NCBI RefSeq assembly: GCF_020421205.1
Contig: NZ_JAIZZH010000002.1
Coordinates: forward strand, 372,001 to 436,000
Length of the DNA stretch: 64,000 nucleotides
From: Hymenobacter pini
GTDB lineage: Bacteria > Bacteroidota > Bacteroidia > Cytophagales > Hymenobacteraceae
Reading direction: 5' to 3'
Shown: positions 52,503 through 61,442 of the stretch, piece by piece
How positions within the stretch are numbered: position 1 is the first letter of the stretch
Layout: each line of letters starts with the position of its first letter
Made by a program: the position numbers and the translations under genes
Notes under the pieces: generated by a model
The model's database searches: none
The model's input: the letters and a program-made list of their open reading frames with translations, nothing else
What the model was told of the DNA's origin: nothing

Positions 52503-53939
52503 TTACGAGGCAGTTACCGAATCGTGAAGCCCAACGTGCGGGCCGGCGTGCACCTGCTGCCCCGCCAGAAACCGCCCGTACCAGTGGCCCGAGTCCTTGA
52601 TGGTGCGCCGCTGGGTTTCGTAGTCCACGTGCACCAGCCCGAAACGGGGCCCGTACCCTTCGGCCCATTCAAAGTTGTCGGTAAACGACCAGGCGAAGTA
52701 GCCTTCCACGGGCACACCCTCCTGCCGGGCCCGCAGCACCTGCCCAATGCAGGCCTGCAGGTAAGCCTGCCGCGCCGCGTCGGGCACCTGGCCCATCAGG
52801 TTGGGGTAATCGGGAAAGGCCGCGCCGTTTTCCGTGATGAGCAGGCGGGGCGCATTGGGGTAGGCCGCAAACTGCTGCAGCATGTGGTACAGACTTTCGG
52901 GGTACACTTCCCAGCCCATTTCGGTATACGGTACGCCCCGGACTGCGGCCCCCACCAGCCGGGCCCACAGCAGCGGCACGTAAGGCGCGTGCCGCACCAC
53001 CTCGCGGGTGTAGTTCTGCACCCCTAGAAAGTCGAAAGCAAACGGCAGCCGGGCTTCGTCGCCGGGCTGGTGGTAGCGGTCCAGCCAGCTAAGTACCGGC
53101 AAATCGGCCACGGGGTAGCCCAGGCCCAGGGCCGGCTCCACAAACAGGCGGTTGAGCAAGGCGTCGGCGCGGCGGGTGGCGCGCTCATCCCGGGCCAGAC
53201 CGGGCCGGCTGGGGGTTACGTAGGAACAGGAAAACGTGGTACCAATCTGGGCTGAGGCCAGCAGGGCCGCGCGCAAGGCCCGCCCGCCCTCGGCCTGGGC
53301 CAGCGCCGCGTGGTGGGTAGCGGCCAGAAACGCGCCCAGACTGCGCCGCCCCGGCGCGTGTACGCCCAGCAGGTGGCCGGCCCCGGTAAACACCATGGGC
53401 TCGTTCAGCACCATCCAGTGCTGCACCCGGTCACCGAAGCGAGCCGCCAGCAGCTCCACGTAGTCCGTAAACCAGCCTACCACGCTACGATTGGTCCAGC
53501 CTCCCAGCCGCTGCAAAGCCAAAGGCAAATCCCAGTGGTAGGCGGTAAGCCAGGGCGTGATGCCCTGCTCCAGTAAGCCGTCAATCAGGCGACTATAAAA
53601 GTCTATTCCCTTTTGGTTAATTCCTCCTTTTCCAGCTGGCAAAATACGCGCCCAAGCCGCTGAAATACGGAAATTATCTATACCCATTTGTTTTAACAAA
53701 TGGGTATCATCGAGCCAGCGGTGGTAGAAATCAGTGGCTACATCGGCCGTTTCACCGCGTTTGATGCGACCCCGGCGGCGCACGAAATCATCCCAAATAC
53801 TCGGGCCTTTGCCATCCTGATTCCAGGCTCCCTCGGTCTGGTACGCCGCGGCCGATACTCCCCACTGAAAGTTCGGCCCGAAATCGGCGCGGCAGAAAGC
53901 AGTGGGGCCGGAAGCCGGGTAGAAAGCGGGAGGCAGCAT
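52503..53939 (-). CDS. GH1 beta-glucosidase
   Basis: A 478-residue retaining glycosidase of family GH1. The N-terminal signature FQWGVSAAAYQTEGAWNQDG, the acid/base Glu in VLNEPMVF (~178), NYTREVVRH, the nucleophile Glu in LLITENGAAF (~370) and the substrate-binding GYFAWSFTDNFEWAEGY are all intact. No signal peptide from the chosen start, so it is probably cytosolic and cleaves imported beta-glucosides. The longest open frame extends to 54122 but its first 61 residues translate repeat DNA; ATG 53939 (MLPPAFYPA) is preferred. Confidence 0.93.
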   Translation of the reverse strand: MLPPAFYPASGPTAFCRADFGPNFQWGVSAAAYQTEGAWNQDGKGPSIWDDFVRRRGRIKRGETADVATDFYHRWLDDTHLLKQMGIDNFRISAAWARILPAGKGGINQKGIDFYSRLIDGLLEQGITPWLTAYHWDLPLALQRLGGWTNRSVVGWFTDYVELLAARFGDRVQHWMVLNEPMVFTGAGHLLGVHAPGRRSLGAFLAATHHAALAQAEGGRALRAALLASAQIGTTFSCSYVTPSRPGLARDERATRRADALLNRLFVEPALGLGYPVADLPVLSWLDRYHQPGDEARLPFAFDFLGVQNYTREVVRHAPYVPLLWARLVGAAVRGVPYTEMGWEVYPESLYHMLQQFAAYPNAPRLLITENGAAFPDYPNLMGQVPDAARQAYLQACIGQVLRARQEGVPVEGYFAWSFTDNFEWAEGYGPRFGLVHVDYETQRRTIKDSGHWYGRFLAGQQVHAGPHVGLHDSVTAS

Positions 53940-53992
53940 GGGAAACGGGGAAGTTGTTGAGAATTTTCGGGCAGCGGCAGGCGCTATCGGAA

Positions 53993-54047
53993 CGTCATTC
54001 CGAGCGTGTGGATCAGAAGCCCTGAACCGGGGAGTCGCACGTGCTGC
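53993..54047. repeat. REP-like half element, inverted
   Basis: ACGTCATTCCGAGCGTGTGG ... CCGGGGAGTCGCACGTGCTG is the reverse-complement relative of the right half of 32798-32913. Confidence 0.65.
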
Positions 54048-54080
54048 CTTCGCAAGGGTAATAGCCGCTTTACGAACGGT

Positions 54081-54168
54081 GTAGAGACGGGAATACGCAT
54101 CTCGTCGTTGAACGAACGACAATCGTGGTTCCCGCTCCCACGGTGGAGGCGCAAGTATGCGTTTCTAC
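54081..54168. repeat. Second intergenic repeat family (GTAGAGACG ends)
   Basis: Begins GTAGAGACGGGAATACGCAT and ends GCAAGTATGCGTTTCTAC, which are imperfectly inverted. Sequence differs from the GTCAT-type REP-like family that abuts it. Confidence 0.55.
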
Positions 54169-54184
54169 ATGCCCAATACACCGT

Positions 54185-55213
54185 TTATGATACCCCCAGT
54201 TTCACCACTTCACCCCTAACTCCCCTCCCCGCTTCCAGCAGCAGCTTATCCAGTACGGAAGCCGTTTCATCCGGATAATCGACGGAAACGGGGCGCCCGT
54301 ATTGCAGCCAGTGGTCCAGTACGGCCAGGGACTTGTCCTTGAGGTTCCTGACGACGGGCACGCCCATATCGGCCAGGGCGGCGGCATTGCAGGCCTGCTC
54401 GTACTGCTGTTTCATGGGCAGCACCAGCAGCTTTTTGCCCAGGTACAGCGCCTCGGCGGGCGTTTCGAAGCCGGCCCCGCAGAGTACGCCGGCGCTGCGG
54501 GCCAGGCTATCGGTGAAGGCCGCCCCGCTCACGGGCCACACCTGCACGTTGCCGTGCTGGGCGGGCTGCTGGCTATGCTTGCTGAATACCTGCCACTGCA
54601 CCGTGCGGCTGAGGTAGCGCAGGCGGCGCACCAGCGTTTCCTCGTCAAACGCCGGCAGATACACCGTGTAGTGGCCGTCGTTGGCGGGCACCAGCTCCCG
54701 CACCTGCCGCCGGATAACGGGCGTGCTGATGTGGGGCTCATAGCGCTGAAAGTGGAAGCCATAGTGGCGCGTGGCCGGCGCGTAGTGGCGCAGCACGGCC
54801 CGCCCCACCGGGTCGAAGGAGGCCGGCTGGGGCGCGTATTCGCTCAGCACGGCTGCCTGATGGCTCAGGGCCACGCAGGGCACGCCCTGCTGCTGGCAGG
54901 CCCAGGCCGACACCGGTTCAAAGTCGCTTATTACCAAATCGTAAGCAGCCACCGGCAGCTGCCGGATTTCGCGCAGAAAGGCTTTGGAATTAAGCTGCAC
55001 GAAGGTTTTAACGAAGTTAATTCCCCCTTTCTTGCCAAAAACAAACCCCAGCCCGTGGCAGCGGTAGCGCACCGGAAACGGCAGCGGAATATCGGCAGGC
55101 GGTCCGCTGACCAGCACCTCCACCTCTCCCCGCTGCTGCAGCAGCGGTACTATGTCCAGGGCCCGGCTCAGGTGCCCGTTGCCGGTGCCCTGAATGGCGT
55201 ACAAAATGCGCAT
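54185..55213 (-). CDS. Glycosyltransferase, GT28/MGT-like
   Basis: A 342-residue GT-B glycosyltransferase. The N-terminal ILYAIQGTGNGHLSRALDIV is the acceptor-side glycine loop typical of MurG/MGT-like enzymes, and the C-terminal CGAGFETPAEALYLGKKLLV then PMKQQYEQACNAAALADMG is the donor (UDP-sugar) binding block. ISDFEPVSAWACQQQGVPCV is also characteristic. Likely adds a sugar to a lipid or envelope acceptor at the inner membrane. The start at 55213 lies 26 bases after the stop of the LpxH-like gene, so the two form an operon together with the small membrane protein gene upstream. Confidence 0.9.
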   Translation of the reverse strand: MRILYAIQGTGNGHLSRALDIVPLLQQRGEVEVLVSGPPADIPLPFPVRYRCHGLGFVFGKKGGINFVKTFVQLNSKAFLREIRQLPVAAYDLVISDFEPVSAWACQQQGVPCVALSHQAAVLSEYAPQPASFDPVGRAVLRHYAPATRHYGFHFQRYEPHISTPVIRRQVRELVPANDGHYTVYLPAFDEETLVRRLRYLSRTVQWQVFSKHSQQPAQHGNVQVWPVSGAAFTDSLARSAGVLCGAGFETPAEALYLGKKLLVLPMKQQYEQACNAAALADMGVPVVRNLKDKSLAVLDHWLQYGRPVSVDYPDETASVLDKLLLEAGRGVRGEVVKLGVS

Positions 55214-55239
55214 GAAGCGAGGTATAATAACGAGAATGA

Positions 55240-56133
55240 CTACCCTACTCCCATTTCGCGCAGCAGACCGGCCAGCAGCTCGGCGGCCGGGGCATCGGCG
55301 GCGGCTTCCGCTTCGTCGGGGTGCGCGGGGGCGGGTTGCTGCATGCGGGGGTCGAGGTGGTAGTGGTAGAGCTGCCAGCCGGCCTCGGCGGTGTACTCCA
55401 GGGCCGTGAGGTTTTCCACCCAGTCGCCGGAGTTCAGATAGCCCACTTCGCCCTGTGGAGTGGTCAGTGGCTTGATTTCGGGGCAGTGAATGTGGCCGCA
55501 GGCGACGTAACGGTAGCCTTTATCGGCGGCAATGGTGGCGGCAGTCTGCTCAAAGTCGCTCACCAAACTCACGGCGCTTTTTACCCGGTTCTTCACCGCC
55601 TTCGACAGCGCCACCCGCGGCCGCCCCAGCCGGGCCAACCCCCAGTTCACGAAGCGGTTCAAGAGAATCAGCAGGTCGTAACCTTGTCCGCCCAGGCGGG
55701 CCAGCCAGCGCGAGTGGCGCATGGTCACGTCGAACACGTCGCCGTGAAACAGCCAGGTTTTGCCGTGGGGCAGGTCCAGCACCAGCTTATTGTCGATGCT
55801 GAGCGCCCCCAGCCGGGTGCCGGCAAACTTGCGCAGCAGCTCGTCGTGGTTGCCGGTAAGGTAGTAAATGCGGGTGCCTTTGGCCGCCAGCCCGGCCAGG
55901 TAGCGCACCACCCGCATGTGAGCCGGGGGCCAGTAGTTTTTGCTGAACTGCCAGATGTCCACAATGTCGCCGTTGAGCACCAGGATGCGGGGCCGCACGC
56001 TTTTCAGGTAGCGCAGCAGCTCGGGGGCGTGGCAGCCGTAGGTGCCCAGGTGCACATCAGAAATAACGCAGACCTCTAGCCGGCGCCGGGCCGGCTTGCG
56101 CGGGGGCTTGGTGGCAATTGTGGCGTCACTCAT
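55240..56133 (-). CDS. UDP-2,3-diacylglucosamine diphosphatase-like phosphoesterase
   Basis: A 297-residue calcineurin-like phosphoesterase. Metal-binding motifs appear in order: VISDVHLGTYG, VLNGDIVDIWQ, LTGNHDELLRKF, LFHGDVFDV and ACGHIHCPEIK. NSGDWVENLTAL near the C-terminus is typical of the LpxH/YbbF-like group that cleaves UDP-2,3-diacylglucosamine in lipid A synthesis, though Bacteroidota often carry additional paralogs of unknown substrate. ATG at 56131-56133 overlaps the upstream TGA (ATGA), suggesting translational coupling. First of a pair with the glycosyltransferase. Confidence 0.87.
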   Translation of the reverse strand: MSDATIATKPPRKPARRRLEVCVISDVHLGTYGCHAPELLRYLKSVRPRILVLNGDIVDIWQFSKNYWPPAHMRVVRYLAGLAAKGTRIYYLTGNHDELLRKFAGTRLGALSIDNKLVLDLPHGKTWLFHGDVFDVTMRHSRWLARLGGQGYDLLILLNRFVNWGLARLGRPRVALSKAVKNRVKSAVSLVSDFEQTAATIAADKGYRYVACGHIHCPEIKPLTTPQGEVGYLNSGDWVENLTALEYTAEAGWQLYHYHLDPRMQQPAPAHPDEAEAAADAPAAELLAGLLREMGVG

Positions 56134-56357
56134 AAGGCGGGGCGGGCGCTCAGGCCGGTGCGGGGCCGGATGCGCCGTCCGGGGCGAATGGCCGCAGCCG
56201 GGCCGTCCTCATCGGCGGCGTGGCTGAAGTGCCAGGGCAGCCGCACAGCGCCCACGGAGCGCAACGCATAGGCCAGCATCAGGGCTAGCTGAAACACAAG
56301 GTACGCGGCGGCGCGCACGAGGCGGCGCAGCAACGATAGGGCAATGGGAGTCCGCAT
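56130..56357 (-). CDS. Small single-helix membrane protein
   Basis: A 75-residue protein: RTPIALSLLRRLVRAAAYLV then FQLALMLAYALRSVGAV forms one membrane helix, followed by a short polar tail rich in Arg, Pro and Ala. The TGA stop overlaps the LpxH-like ATG by 4 bases, the main evidence that it is translated. The start could be ATG 56357 or the upstream 56384. Possibly an anchor or partner for the envelope operon; otherwise unrecognised. Confidence 0.55.
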   Translation of the reverse strand: MRTPIALSLLRRLVRAAAYLVFQLALMLAYALRSVGAVRLPWHFSHAADEDGPAAAIRPGRRIRPRTGLSARPAL

Positions 56358-56563
56358 GCTTTCTACCCGTTTAATCCACTGCAAAAATCGATAGACAGTA
56401 TGATGCTGGTGTTACTATCGGGTTACGATTTCGTCACGTTTGGCAGGCGCAATTGCAGCTTCGGGACTCCACAACAATTGCCGAAGGGCGGCGTTACCGC
56501 GGTTGAAATTAGCGCCGCAGCCAGACTTTCCGGCATCGGACCCTACGCTCTATTTGCTCCTGC

Positions 56564-57193
56564 ATGCTGGCATTTTACAATTTTCACAAAGCCTACAACG
56601 GCCACACCATTCTTCGGCTGGATAATTTCACCATCGACTCCGGGGTGTACTGGATTCGGGGGCATAACGGGTCCGGGAAAAGCACTTTCTTACAGTCGGT
56701 GGCCGGCATTCTGTCTTTCGAGGGGGATATTGCGCTGAATAACCTGACCATAAAAAAGCATCCGGCCGCCTATCGTAGCCGGGTCAATTTTGCGGAGGCG
56801 GAGCCGGTGTTCCCTGATTTCCTGACGGGCATCGAATTGATCAGAATGTTTACATCGGCCAAAAATGCCCCGGCCCGGCAGGAGGAAAAGTACGTGGAAA
56901 GCATGGGCATGACCGCCTACCTGACGGACCCCATCAGTACCTATTCAAGCGGCATGCTGAAGAAGCTGGCGCTGGTGCTGGCGTTCCTGGGCCGGCCCAG
57001 CTGCATCCTGCTCGATGAACCGCTGACTACGTTGGACGCCGATTCGCTGCCCATCCTTTTTGGCTGGATCAGGGAGCAGCAACAGACAGGCACCATGTTC
57101 CTGCTCTCTTCGCACCAAGAGCTGGAAAACGATCTGCTCCCGAATGTGCGGGAAATTCGGGTGGCCGGGGCTACGCTGCACCACATCACATGA
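56564..57193 (+). CDS. ABC transporter ATP-binding protein
   Basis: A 209-residue single nucleotide-binding domain. Walker A is RGHNGSGKSTFLQS, the Q-loop region lies around NFAEAEPVFPDFLTG, the signature is TYSSGMLKKLAL and Walker B is PSCILLDEPLTTLD, with an H-loop in LLSSHQE. Small size and the short signature resemble simple ABC-2 exporters (CcmA-like). It overlaps the next gene by 4 bases (ATGA), so the two are translationally coupled and form a transporter. Substrate unknown. Confidence 0.93.
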   Translation: MLAFYNFHKAYNGHTILRLDNFTIDSGVYWIRGHNGSGKSTFLQSVAGILSFEGDIALNNLTIKKHPAAYRSRVNFAEAEPVFPDFLTGIELIRMFTSAKNAPARQEEKYVESMGMTAYLTDPISTYSSGMLKKLALVLAFLGRPSCILLDEPLTTLDADSLPILFGWIREQQQTGTMFLLSSHQELENDLLPNVREIRVAGATLHHIT

Positions 57194-58311
57194 GCCAAGC
57201 CCATACCCGCGTGCTGTTGAAAGTGGTTGCCAAGGGATTTTACCAAGTCAACACCGGCTTGCTACTTTCCTTGCTCATCCTGGTTTTCAGCAATTTCTTT
57301 TACACTAACGTCTTAAACCAAACCCATCTCACGCCCGACAAAATCATTGAAACAGCTCTGCAGCTAGCCATATCCAGCGTGAGCGAGCCCCAGGGCGTAG
57401 TTATTTTTCTGTTGATACTATGGGTCTACAGTGCCAAAACCTGGCAGTACGTGGGCCGACGCCTGCAGGTCCCCGACGCTACGTTTTTGCGTTACAGCCT
57501 TAACGCCCTGCGGCCGCGCCAGCAGCTGGGGGCCTGGGCTATAGTGCAACTCGTCATGGCGCTGCCGCTGGTGGTGATGAGTGCGTATGGTATGTTGGTG
57601 GGCGTGGTGTATGGTCATTGGGTGGTTCCGCTGCTCCTGCCCGGGTATCTGCTGGTCCTCGTTGGGTACAGCGCCCGACGTTATTACCGCCTGACGAATA
57701 ATCTGCACCCTGGCCCGGCCACCACAACCAGGCCCCGGTGGCTGCGCGGGTGGCCCAAGCCGCTGTTCAGCCTGTTCCTGTTCGAACTGCTGGGGCGGCA
57801 ACGTCTGGCCTTCTTCATTACCAAAGTAGCCGCTGCTATTAGCATACTTCTGTTCTTCAGCGTCTTTCCCGACTCCCGGGCTGACGTACGGCTGATTGGA
57901 CTTATGGCCCTGAGCGTGGCATTAATACACGTGTTGTTGCTTTACCAGTCGAACGAGTTTGAGCTGACGTATGTGCGCTTTGCCCGCAACTTTCCCTATA
58001 GCCAATGGCAGCTATACGGCCAGCAAGTGGCCCTATTCGGTATGCTGCTGCTCCCCGAAGCCCTGTGGATTTTCTGGGGTGCCGCTACACCAAAGGCGGT
58101 AATTGGGTTTTTAATGATGCTGAGTAGCACCCTGTTGTTTCGGGCCGTACTGTACCAAACCGGCCGGCACATGCAGCAGTACCTACGGGCGGTATTTGGG
58201 CTGTTCATGTTTCTGTTGCTGCTCGGGCTGTTCGGGCACACGGAGCTATTGGCGGCCGGCTGTTTTCTTGTTGCCGGGGGCCTGCAGTATCGTCGCCGCT
58301 ACGCGGAGTAG
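57190..58311 (+). CDS. ABC transporter permease
   Basis: A 373-residue integral membrane protein with about 10 hydrophobic segments in two clusters (roughly 20-160 and 200-370) separated by a basic hydrophilic stretch (TTTRPRWLRGWPKPL). The size and the coupled ATPase upstream identify it as the membrane subunit of the same exporter. No conserved permease signature is visible, as expected for this type. Candidate substrates include antimicrobial peptides or envelope precursors, but the neighbours give no clue. Confidence 0.8.
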   Translation: MSQAHTRVLLKVVAKGFYQVNTGLLLSLLILVFSNFFYTNVLNQTHLTPDKIIETALQLAISSVSEPQGVVIFLLILWVYSAKTWQYVGRRLQVPDATFLRYSLNALRPRQQLGAWAIVQLVMALPLVVMSAYGMLVGVVYGHWVVPLLLPGYLLVLVGYSARRYYRLTNNLHPGPATTTRPRWLRGWPKPLFSLFLFELLGRQRLAFFITKVAAAISILLFFSVFPDSRADVRLIGLMALSVALIHVLLLYQSNEFELTYVRFARNFPYSQWQLYGQQVALFGMLLLPEALWIFWGAATPKAVIGFLMMLSSTLLFRAVLYQTGRHMQQYLRAVFGLFMFLLLLGLFGHTELLAAGCFLVAGGLQYRRRYAE

Positions 58312-58441
58312 CGCTATACCCGCAGCTAGTATGCTCTTTTGGCTACTGAGGCTGTAGAAGTCCTCAGCCCGATGTGGGCTGGTACCTACCGCTTTTCGCG
58401 GGCTGTTAATCGAAATCTGCGGTAGCGGGCCGGGCTTTATG

Positions 58442-58449
58442 TATCTTTG
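58442..58449 (+). promoter_or_regulatory. -7 box of the following secreted protein gene
   Basis: TATCTTTG fits TAnnTTTG, 49 bases before the ATG at 58499. No TTG at the expected -33 distance. Confidence 0.45.
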
Positions 58450-58498
58450 TATCCTCCAAAAATCAGCCGCTGTCGTAATCCGCATTTTACCTTCTCAA

Positions 58499-59059
58499 AT
58501 GAAGAAAATTCTCCTCCTCGCCGTACTGGTGCTGAGCACGCTGGCCGCCTCGGCCCAGTACATGCCCGGCAAGCCCCGTAAAAAATACACTTTCCCCAAA
58601 AAGGACGAGGAAAGCCCCTACGTGCTGAACGTGACCAAAAACACGGACGAGGACGCCGAGGTAGACGCCTGCGTAACCCGCGTGGCCTACCGCCCCTACA
58701 GCCTGCTGCTGACGGAAATCAACGAGCTGAAGCGCATGAACAACTGGGCCGACTCGACCTATCAGCGTCGCTTCCAGCAGCTGCCCGCCGGGGGCCAGTT
58801 GGTAGTAACCATGTACCGCCGCGGCTCTCAGAACGCCGACCCGGCCTACCTGAGCGTGGTGGGCAAAACCAAGGATGGCAAAGAGGTGCTGAACGTGCCC
58901 GGCCTCACCGCCGGCAACGGCCGCTTCTGGAACCGGGACCTGTACATGAGCAAGCGCACTGTACCATTTGTTAAAGTCGATGCACCCCAGGATATCTACC
59001 TGACAATCAACGACGCTAAGACCAAACAGAATTTCGAGTATATCATCAAGGCGGAGTAA
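58499..59059 (+). CDS. Small secreted protein, unknown function
   Basis: A 186-residue exported protein (signal KKILLLAVLVLSTLAASAQ). The mature domain has KKYTFPKKDEESPYVLNVTK, EVDACVTRVAYRPYSLLLTE, GGQLVVTMYRRGSQNADPAY and a C-terminal strand-rich part (KVDAPQDIYLTINDAKTKQN). I do not recognise a family. The start at 58499 follows the -7 box; the frame from 58439 would begin upstream of it. A perfect hairpin terminator follows 22 bases after the stop. Confidence 0.82.
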   Translation: MKKILLLAVLVLSTLAASAQYMPGKPRKKYTFPKKDEESPYVLNVTKNTDEDAEVDACVTRVAYRPYSLLLTEINELKRMNNWADSTYQRRFQQLPAGGQLVVTMYRRGSQNADPAYLSVVGKTKDGKEVLNVPGLTAGNGRFWNRDLYMSKRTVPFVKVDAPQDIYLTINDAKTKQNFEYIIKAE

Positions 59060-59081
59060 CTTTACCTGATGTTGCCAAATG

Positions 59082-59118
59082 CAAAACCCCGGCTTTTCCA
59101 GGAAAAGCCGGGGTTTTG
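59082..59118. terminator. Bidirectional terminator
   Basis: CAAAACCCCGGCTTTT and AAAAGCCGGGGTTTTG form a perfect 16-bp stem with a 5-nt loop, between a plus gene and the convergent Nudix gene. Confidence 0.92.
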
Positions 59119-59131
59119 TGCGTTTCAGCCA

Positions 59132-59656
59132 TCAGGATTTGGCGGCTTTTTGTAGCTGCACCCACTGCACGGCCAGCAGGGTTTTGCCATCCTCAAAGCG
59201 GGCTTTTACCAGCTCGTCCCAGGTGAGGCGCACCAGTTCAATCCGCTCGTTTTCCTCGGCCAGCCCGCCCCCGGGGCCCGACTGGTTGCTGACCTCGGCG
59301 TAGAACACGGTAATGGTTTCGGCGCTGGTGCCGGGCGAGGGCCACATGCGGGTAATCAGCTCCAGCCGGTCTACGTCGTAGCCCAGCTCCTCCTGAATTT
59401 CGCGGCGAATGGCGGCCTTTGGTTCTTCGTCGCCGTCAATCATGCCGGCGGCCAGCTCCACCAGCTCGTCTTCGGGCCCAATGCGGAATTGCTGGGTGAA
59501 GATGTAGTGCTGGGTGGCAGTGTCATACACCAGGGCCGCTACGGCCCGGCCCGGCTCAAACCGCTCCCGATTCAGCACGTCGGCCTCGTCCTGCACCCGC
59601 AGCTTGCTGAGTTTGTAGTGGCCGTCGTAGGCAATGGTTCGTTCGATAACGTGCAT
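59132..59656 (-). CDS. Nudix hydrolase (ADP-ribose/nucleotide-sugar pyrophosphatase type)
   Basis: A 174-residue Nudix enzyme. The catalytic Nudix box GMIDGDEEPKAAIRREIQEE then LGY matches Gx5Ex7REUxEExGU. Upstream VLNRERFEPGRAVAALVYD and the substrate region RMWPSPGTSAETITVFYAEV resemble NudK/NudF-like nucleotide-sugar pyrophosphatases. It hydrolyses a nucleoside diphosphate linked to another moiety and needs magnesium. Cytosolic, single gene, ending at the shared terminator. Confidence 0.92.
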   Translation of the reverse strand: MHVIERTIAYDGHYKLSKLRVQDEADVLNRERFEPGRAVAALVYDTATQHYIFTQQFRIGPEDELVELAAGMIDGDEEPKAAIRREIQEELGYDVDRLELITRMWPSPGTSAETITVFYAEVSNQSGPGGGLAEENERIELVRLTWDELVKARFEDGKTLLAVQWVQLQKAAKS

Positions 59657-59846
59657 AGCGCAGAGAAAGTAGTGTGCAGCGAAAGTACGGAGCTGCCGTA
59701 TACGAGGCTCCGCGGCCCGGTGCTGCGTTGGCAGCTACTAGTTTTGCGAGCCGGAAAGCGGCTTCCAATTAAAAACCCGACCTTTGCGGGCTCTTCTATA
59801 GCAGTATCATCTCCGCGGCCCCGGCGGCCCGGCTTTTTTCCCCTCG

Positions 59847-61280
59847 ATGTCGTTCGACGAACTCAACCTGATTGAGCCCATCCTGAGTGCTTTGCACGAG
59901 GAAGGCTACGTTACCCCCACACCTATTCAGCAGCAGGCTATTCCGCAGGTGCTGGAAGGCCACGACCTGCTGGGCATTGCCCAGACAGGTACCGGCAAAA
60001 CCGCCGCGTTTACCGTTCCTATCCTGCAGATTCTGCATCAAACCTCCCTGGTGGAGCGCCACGCGCCCGGCCGCATCCGCTGCCTGGTGCTCACCCCCAC
60101 CCGGGAGCTGGCCATTCAGATTGGTGAAAGTTTCCGGGCTTACGGCCGCCACCTGCCCAAGCTGCGCTCCACGGTTATTTTCGGGGGCGTGGGCCAGCAC
60201 CCGCAGGTACAGGCGCTCAAGCGCGGCGTAGAGGTACTCATTGCCACGCCCGGCCGCTTACTGGACCTCATGAACCAGGGCTTCATCGACCTTCGCCACC
60301 TGGAGGTGTTCGTGCTGGACGAGGCCGACCGGATGCTGGATATGGGCTTTATCCACGATATCAAGCGGATTCTGCCCAAGCTGCCCAAGCAGCGCCAGAC
60401 GCTGTTCTTCTCGGCCACCATGCCCGGCCAGATTCAGGAGCTGGCCAACAGCATTCTGCGCCCCAACCCGGTGAAAGTGACGGTTACGCCCGTGTCGAGT
60501 ACGGCCGATACCGTGACCCAGGCCGTGTACATGGTAGAGAAAACCGACAAGCCGGCTCTGCTGGAGCATGTGCTCCAAGATAAAGCTATCCGGCGGGTAC
60601 TGGTGTTCACGCGCACCAAGCACGGAGCCGACAAAGTGGTTCGGACCCTGGCCAAGGCCAACATTGCCGCCGAGGCCATCCACGGCAACAAAAGCCAAAA
60701 CCACCGGCAGCGCGCCCTCAGCAACTTCAAGGCCGGCACTACCCGCGTGCTGGTGGCCACCGATATTGCCGCCCGGGGTATTGACGTAGATGAGTTGACC
60801 CACGTGGTGAACTACGAAATTCCCAACGAGCCCGAAACCTACGTGCACCGCATCGGCCGCACCGGCCGCGCCGGCGCCGACGGTACGGCCCTGTCCTTCT
60901 GCGACGACGAGGAACGGGCGTATCTGCAGGACATCCAGAAGCTGATCCGTCGGCAGGTACCCGTCATCGAAGATCATCCTTATTATTCCTCAGCCGTGGC
61001 ACCGGTGCCCCTCTCGGGCGGGCCAGCTATTAAGCGTCCGAAAGGTCCGGCGGGCCGGCCACCTCGTCCGGGCCGTGGGCCCCAGGGGGGCGGCGGTGGC
61101 GGCCGTCGGGAGGCGAATGGCGCGCCGCGTACGGCTGAACGGCCGGCTTCTGGCGGCAACCGGGAAGGGCAGCGCCCCGCCTCTACCAACGGTGCAACGG
61201 CTGGCTCCCGCCCCGAGTCGGGCGCGGCCAACAACGGCCGTAGCGGCCGGCGCCGTTTCCGCGGCAACCGGCAGGGATAA
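59847..61280 (+). CDS. DEAD-box ATP-dependent RNA helicase, RhlE-like
   Basis: A 477-residue helicase with a full motif set: Q-motif [11 protein letters not shown], motif I AQTGTGKT, Ia PTRELA, Ib [44 protein letters not shown] and [13 protein letters not shown] basic Gly/Arg-rich tail follows (after residue ~390), typical of Bacteroidota RhlE-type proteins that remodel rRNA or assist cold adaptation. Start ATG 59847 ([16 protein letters not shown]) is conserved. Strong terminator downstream. Confidence 0.95.
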   Translation: MSFDELNLIEPILSALHEEGYVTPTPIQQQAIPQVLEGHDLLGIAQTGTGKTAAFTVPILQILHQTSLVERHAPGRIRCLVLTPTRELAIQIGESFRAYGRHLPKLRSTVIFGGVGQHPQVQALKRGVEVLIATPGRLLDLMNQGFIDLRHLEVFVLDEADRMLDMGFIHDIKRILPKLPKQRQTLFFSATMPGQIQELANSILRPNPVKVTVTPVSSTADTVTQAVYMVEKTDKPALLEHVLQDKAIRRVLVFTRTKHGADKVVRTLAKANIAAEAIHGNKSQNHRQRALSNFKAGTTRVLVATDIAARGIDVDELTHVVNYEIPNEPETYVHRIGRTGRAGADGTALSFCDDEERAYLQDIQKLIRRQVPVIEDHPYYSSAVAPVPLSGGPAIKRPKGPAGRPPRPGRGPQGGGGGGRREANGAPRTAERPASGGNREGQRPASTNGATAGSRPESGAANNGRSGRRRFRGNRQG

Positions 61281-61301
61281 GCTTCCTGTTAATTTCGGCC
61301 C

Positions 61302-61341
61302 AACGCGGCCCGGCTTGTCAGTAAGCCGGGCCGCGTTGTTT
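61302..61341 (+). terminator. Terminator of the helicase gene
   Basis: AACGCGGCCCGGCTT and AAGCCGGGCCGCGTT form a perfect 15-bp stem with a 6-nt loop, followed by GTTTTTAT. Confidence 0.9.
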
Positions 61342-61442
61342 TTATCGGGCCCGGAGACTTCGTTGACTATTGCCCGGGATATGAAACAAAAAGCGTCTCA
61401 GCCAGCTTCTATAGGTAGCAAACACCATAGTTTCTACTACTT

